Shown: positions 6,206-7,427 of the stretch, one piece after another | Layout: each line of letters starts with the position of its first letter | Numbering within the stretch: the first letter of the stretch is position 1 | From: Bacteroidia bacterium | GTDB taxonomy: Bacteria; Bacteroidota; Bacteroidia; Flavobacteriales; Flavobacteriaceae | Length of the DNA: 7,427 bases | Assembly: GCA_030431085.1 (NCBI GenBank) | Contig: JAUIJW010000117.1 | Coordinates: forward strand, 1-7,427 | Direction: 5' to 3' | Notes under the pieces: generated by a model | What the model saw: only the letters and a program-made list of their open reading frames with translations | Databases searched by the model: none | Told to the model about the DNA's origin: nothing | Made by a program: the position numbers and the translations under genes

Positions 6206-6213
6206 TACTTTTG
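6206..6213 (+). promoter_or_regulatory. Predicted -7 box of 62-aa membrane protein gene (TACTTTTG)
   Basis: TACTTTTG matches TAnnTTTG exactly and is followed by CA, a frequent flavobacterial context (TTTGCA). It ends 20 nt before the ATG at 6234. It lies 28 nt after the cytochrome stop codon, so the small gene probably has its own promoter in addition to any read-through. No good -33 element is seen. Confidence 0.6.
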
Positions 6214-6233
6214 CACCTTTAAAACAACCAATA

Positions 6234-6422
6234 ATGTTTAGTAAAGGGCAGTTGATTTTTGCAGCTATTTTCGCAATTTGTTTTGCAGTAGCCATGGTTT
6301 GGAGTTATCGTAAAGACATTAATTTACACCAATTTTATTATAAAAAAGTATGGATAGTTGCCTTAGGCATTATCGCTGCCATTGCCATATTTGCATGGAT
6401 TTCATTTACGCTACATGACTAG
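6234..6422 (+). CDS. 62-aa two-helix membrane protein, function unknown
   Basis: A small integral membrane protein with two predicted helices: about residues 6–25 (QLIFAAIFAICFAVAMVWSY) and 39–59 (VWIVALGIIAAIAIFAWISF). A basic/aromatic loop joins them, RKDINLHQFYYKK (26–38); by the positive-inside rule it should be cytoplasmic, with both ends outside. There is no signal peptide or catalytic motif. I recall similar short hypothetical proteins in Flavobacteriaceae, which supports a real gene but gives no function. It ends in TAG one base before the stop codon of the convergent U32-family gene, leaving no room for a terminator between them. Its own -7 box and its helical composition make it more than a chance frame. 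Confidence 0.82.
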   Translation: MFSKGQLIFAAIFAICFAVAMVWSYRKDINLHQFYYKKVWIVALGIIAAIAIFAWISFTLHD

Positions 6423-6423
6423 C

Positions 6424-7427
6424 CTAAAGCACCACCTCTTCTTTTTTATCTTCTACCACAATTTTATAAAGTTTATCACTAGGTCTTATTCTAAACTCTA
6501 GAGGTATTGTGATTTCATCACCACGCTTAGCATAATCACCTTGCTGATCATTAACAAACATTTCCTTAACTTCCATCTCTTTAGCACCAGTAGTTGGCCC
6601 AGTAATAAGGATGGTGTCGCCTAATTTTAAATCAAACGCTTCTAATTTAAATTCACCAATATTAGATTTTGGGAAATAATGTTTACCCTTACCAATATAA
6701 ACCTTTTTTTGAGACGCTTGAGATCCCGGCCCTTTACTCCATTCACCGAGTTTCTGACCTAAATAATATCCATTCCAAAATCCACGATTATAAACCTTAT
6801 CTAGCTCCTGCATCCATCCTATCACTTTGTCTTTGTCATAGGTATCATTTTCTATACTATCTAAAGCATCTCTATAGGCCTTAATCACTCGGGCTACATA
6901 TTCTGGTGCCCTACCTCTACCTTCAATCTTTAGCACTTTAATCTGAGCATCGGCCACTTGATCTAAAATATCTATGGTACATAAATCTTTAGGAGACATG
7001 ATGTACTCATTATCAATTTCCATCTCAAAGCCAGATTCTTGATCAATTACAGTATATTTCTTTCTGCAATTTTGCTTGCACGCTCCGCGATTGGCAGATG
7101 AGTTATGAGAATGTAAACTTAAATAACACTTTCCAGATACCGCCATACATAAGGCACCATGACCAAAAATTTCAATCTCTACCAGCCTGCCTGATGGCCC
7201 CTTAATTTGATCTTTTTCTATTTGCTCGGTAATTTTTTTAATCTGACGTAAACTCAACTCTCTACTCAACACCACCGTATCTGCAAACATGGCGTAAAAC
7301 TTTAAGGTTTCAATATTTGTAATATTGATTTGCGTAGAAATATGAACCTCCATATCCGCTTGACGAGCCATAGCAATAACTGCTTGGTCCATAGCAATAA
7401 CCGCAGTAATATCAGCTTCTTTAGCTT
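6424..7427 (-). CDS. trhP: Peptidase U32 family protein, TrhP/YegQ type (5' end outside window)
   Basis: The 3' part of a gene that continues past the right edge: the frame stays open through the last base and its first in-window ATG (7392) is internal to the domain, so the start is not here. Counting from that ATG, the U32 signature is EIFGHGALCMAVSGKCYLS (74–92). With C82 and C89 plus C105 and C109 (GACKQNC) it gives a four-cysteine set expected to hold an iron–sulphur cluster. The early HISTQINITN block (17–26) is also family-typical. The C-terminal β-rich domain, KVYIGKGKHYFPKSNIGEFKLEAFDLKLGDTI onward, is the extra domain of YegQ-type members. E. coli and Bacillus relatives (TrhP) hydroxylate wobble U34 of tRNA using prephenate-dependent chemistry; older annotations say collagenase-like protease. 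Assignment to TrhP over another U32 paralogue is inferred. It converges with the 62-aa gene. Confidence 0.85.
   Translation of the reverse strand, partial: AKEADITAVIAMDQAVIAMARQADMEVHISTQINITNIETLKFYAMFADTVVLSRELSLRQIKKITEQIEKDQIKGPSGRLVEIEIFGHGALCMAVSGKCYLSLHSHNSSANRGACKQNCRKKYTVIDQESGFEMEIDNEYIMSPKDLCTIDILDQVADAQIKVLKIEGRGRAPEYVARVIKAYRDALDSIENDTYDKDKVIGWMQELDKVYNRGFWNGYYLGQKLGEWSKGPGSQASQKKVYIGKGKHYFPKSNIGEFKLEAFDLKLGDTILITGPTTGAKEMEVKEMFVNDQQGDYAKRGDEITIPLEFRIRPSDKLYKIVVEDKKEEVVL

Noticed and set aside
6669..6884. Plus-strand open frame opposite the U32 gene
   Set aside because: It is antisense to a conserved coding region, and its composition looks like a frame artefact.
1..7427. Mobile elements, CRISPR arrays, tRNA or rRNA genes, phage or defence modules
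   Set aside because: No transposase or integrase motifs, no direct-repeat arrays, no cloverleaf or rRNA signatures were seen on either strand.

Overview
The window is a gene-dense, AT-rich chromosomal segment, most likely from a member of the Flavobacteriaceae (Bacteroidota). Three things point there. The adk–obgE pair and the sequences of IlvE and MnmD look like the flavobacterial forms. Shine-Dalgarno sequences are essentially absent. Five transcription units have the Bacteroidota -7 promoter word TAnnTTTG 15–27 nt before the start codon. Family assignments come from recognised motifs and remembered family sequences; no database search was run.

Layout from left to right. A perfect 8-bp hairpin (6–25) precedes adk (adenylate kinase) and obgE (ribosome-assembly GTPase), which run rightward as a pair. 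A leftward group follows, converging on obgE: mnmD (wobble-uridine tRNA methyltransferase), a 43-codon membrane mini-gene whose ATG touches the mnmD stop codon, and a VOC-fold protein. The divergent region 2958–3071 carries one promoter for mnmD and one for ilvE (branched-chain aminotransferase). ilvE ends in a strong intrinsic terminator whose T-tract overlaps the stop codon of a convergent MazG/PRA-PH-type nucleotide pyrophosphohydrolase. A second divergent region (4571–4734) leads to a diheme c-type cytochrome lipoprotein (RoxA/cytochrome c peroxidase-like), with a TTGAT/ATCAA palindrome over its promoter. Then come a 62-aa two-helix membrane protein and, 1 nt away and convergent, the 3' part of a peptidase-U32 family gene (trhP-like), which runs off the right edge.

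Most of the content is housekeeping: nucleotide balance (adk, the pyrophosphohydrolase), translation and tRNA wobble-base modification (obgE, mnmD, trhP) and amino-acid metabolism (ilvE). I see no mobile element, CRISPR array, rRNA or tRNA gene, or defence cassette. The least explained parts are the 43-aa coupled mini-gene, the 62-aa membrane protein, and the diheme lipoprotein with its operator-like palindrome. No spacer between genes exceeds 300 bases; the longest, 4571–4734, holds the two divergent promoters and the palindrome.
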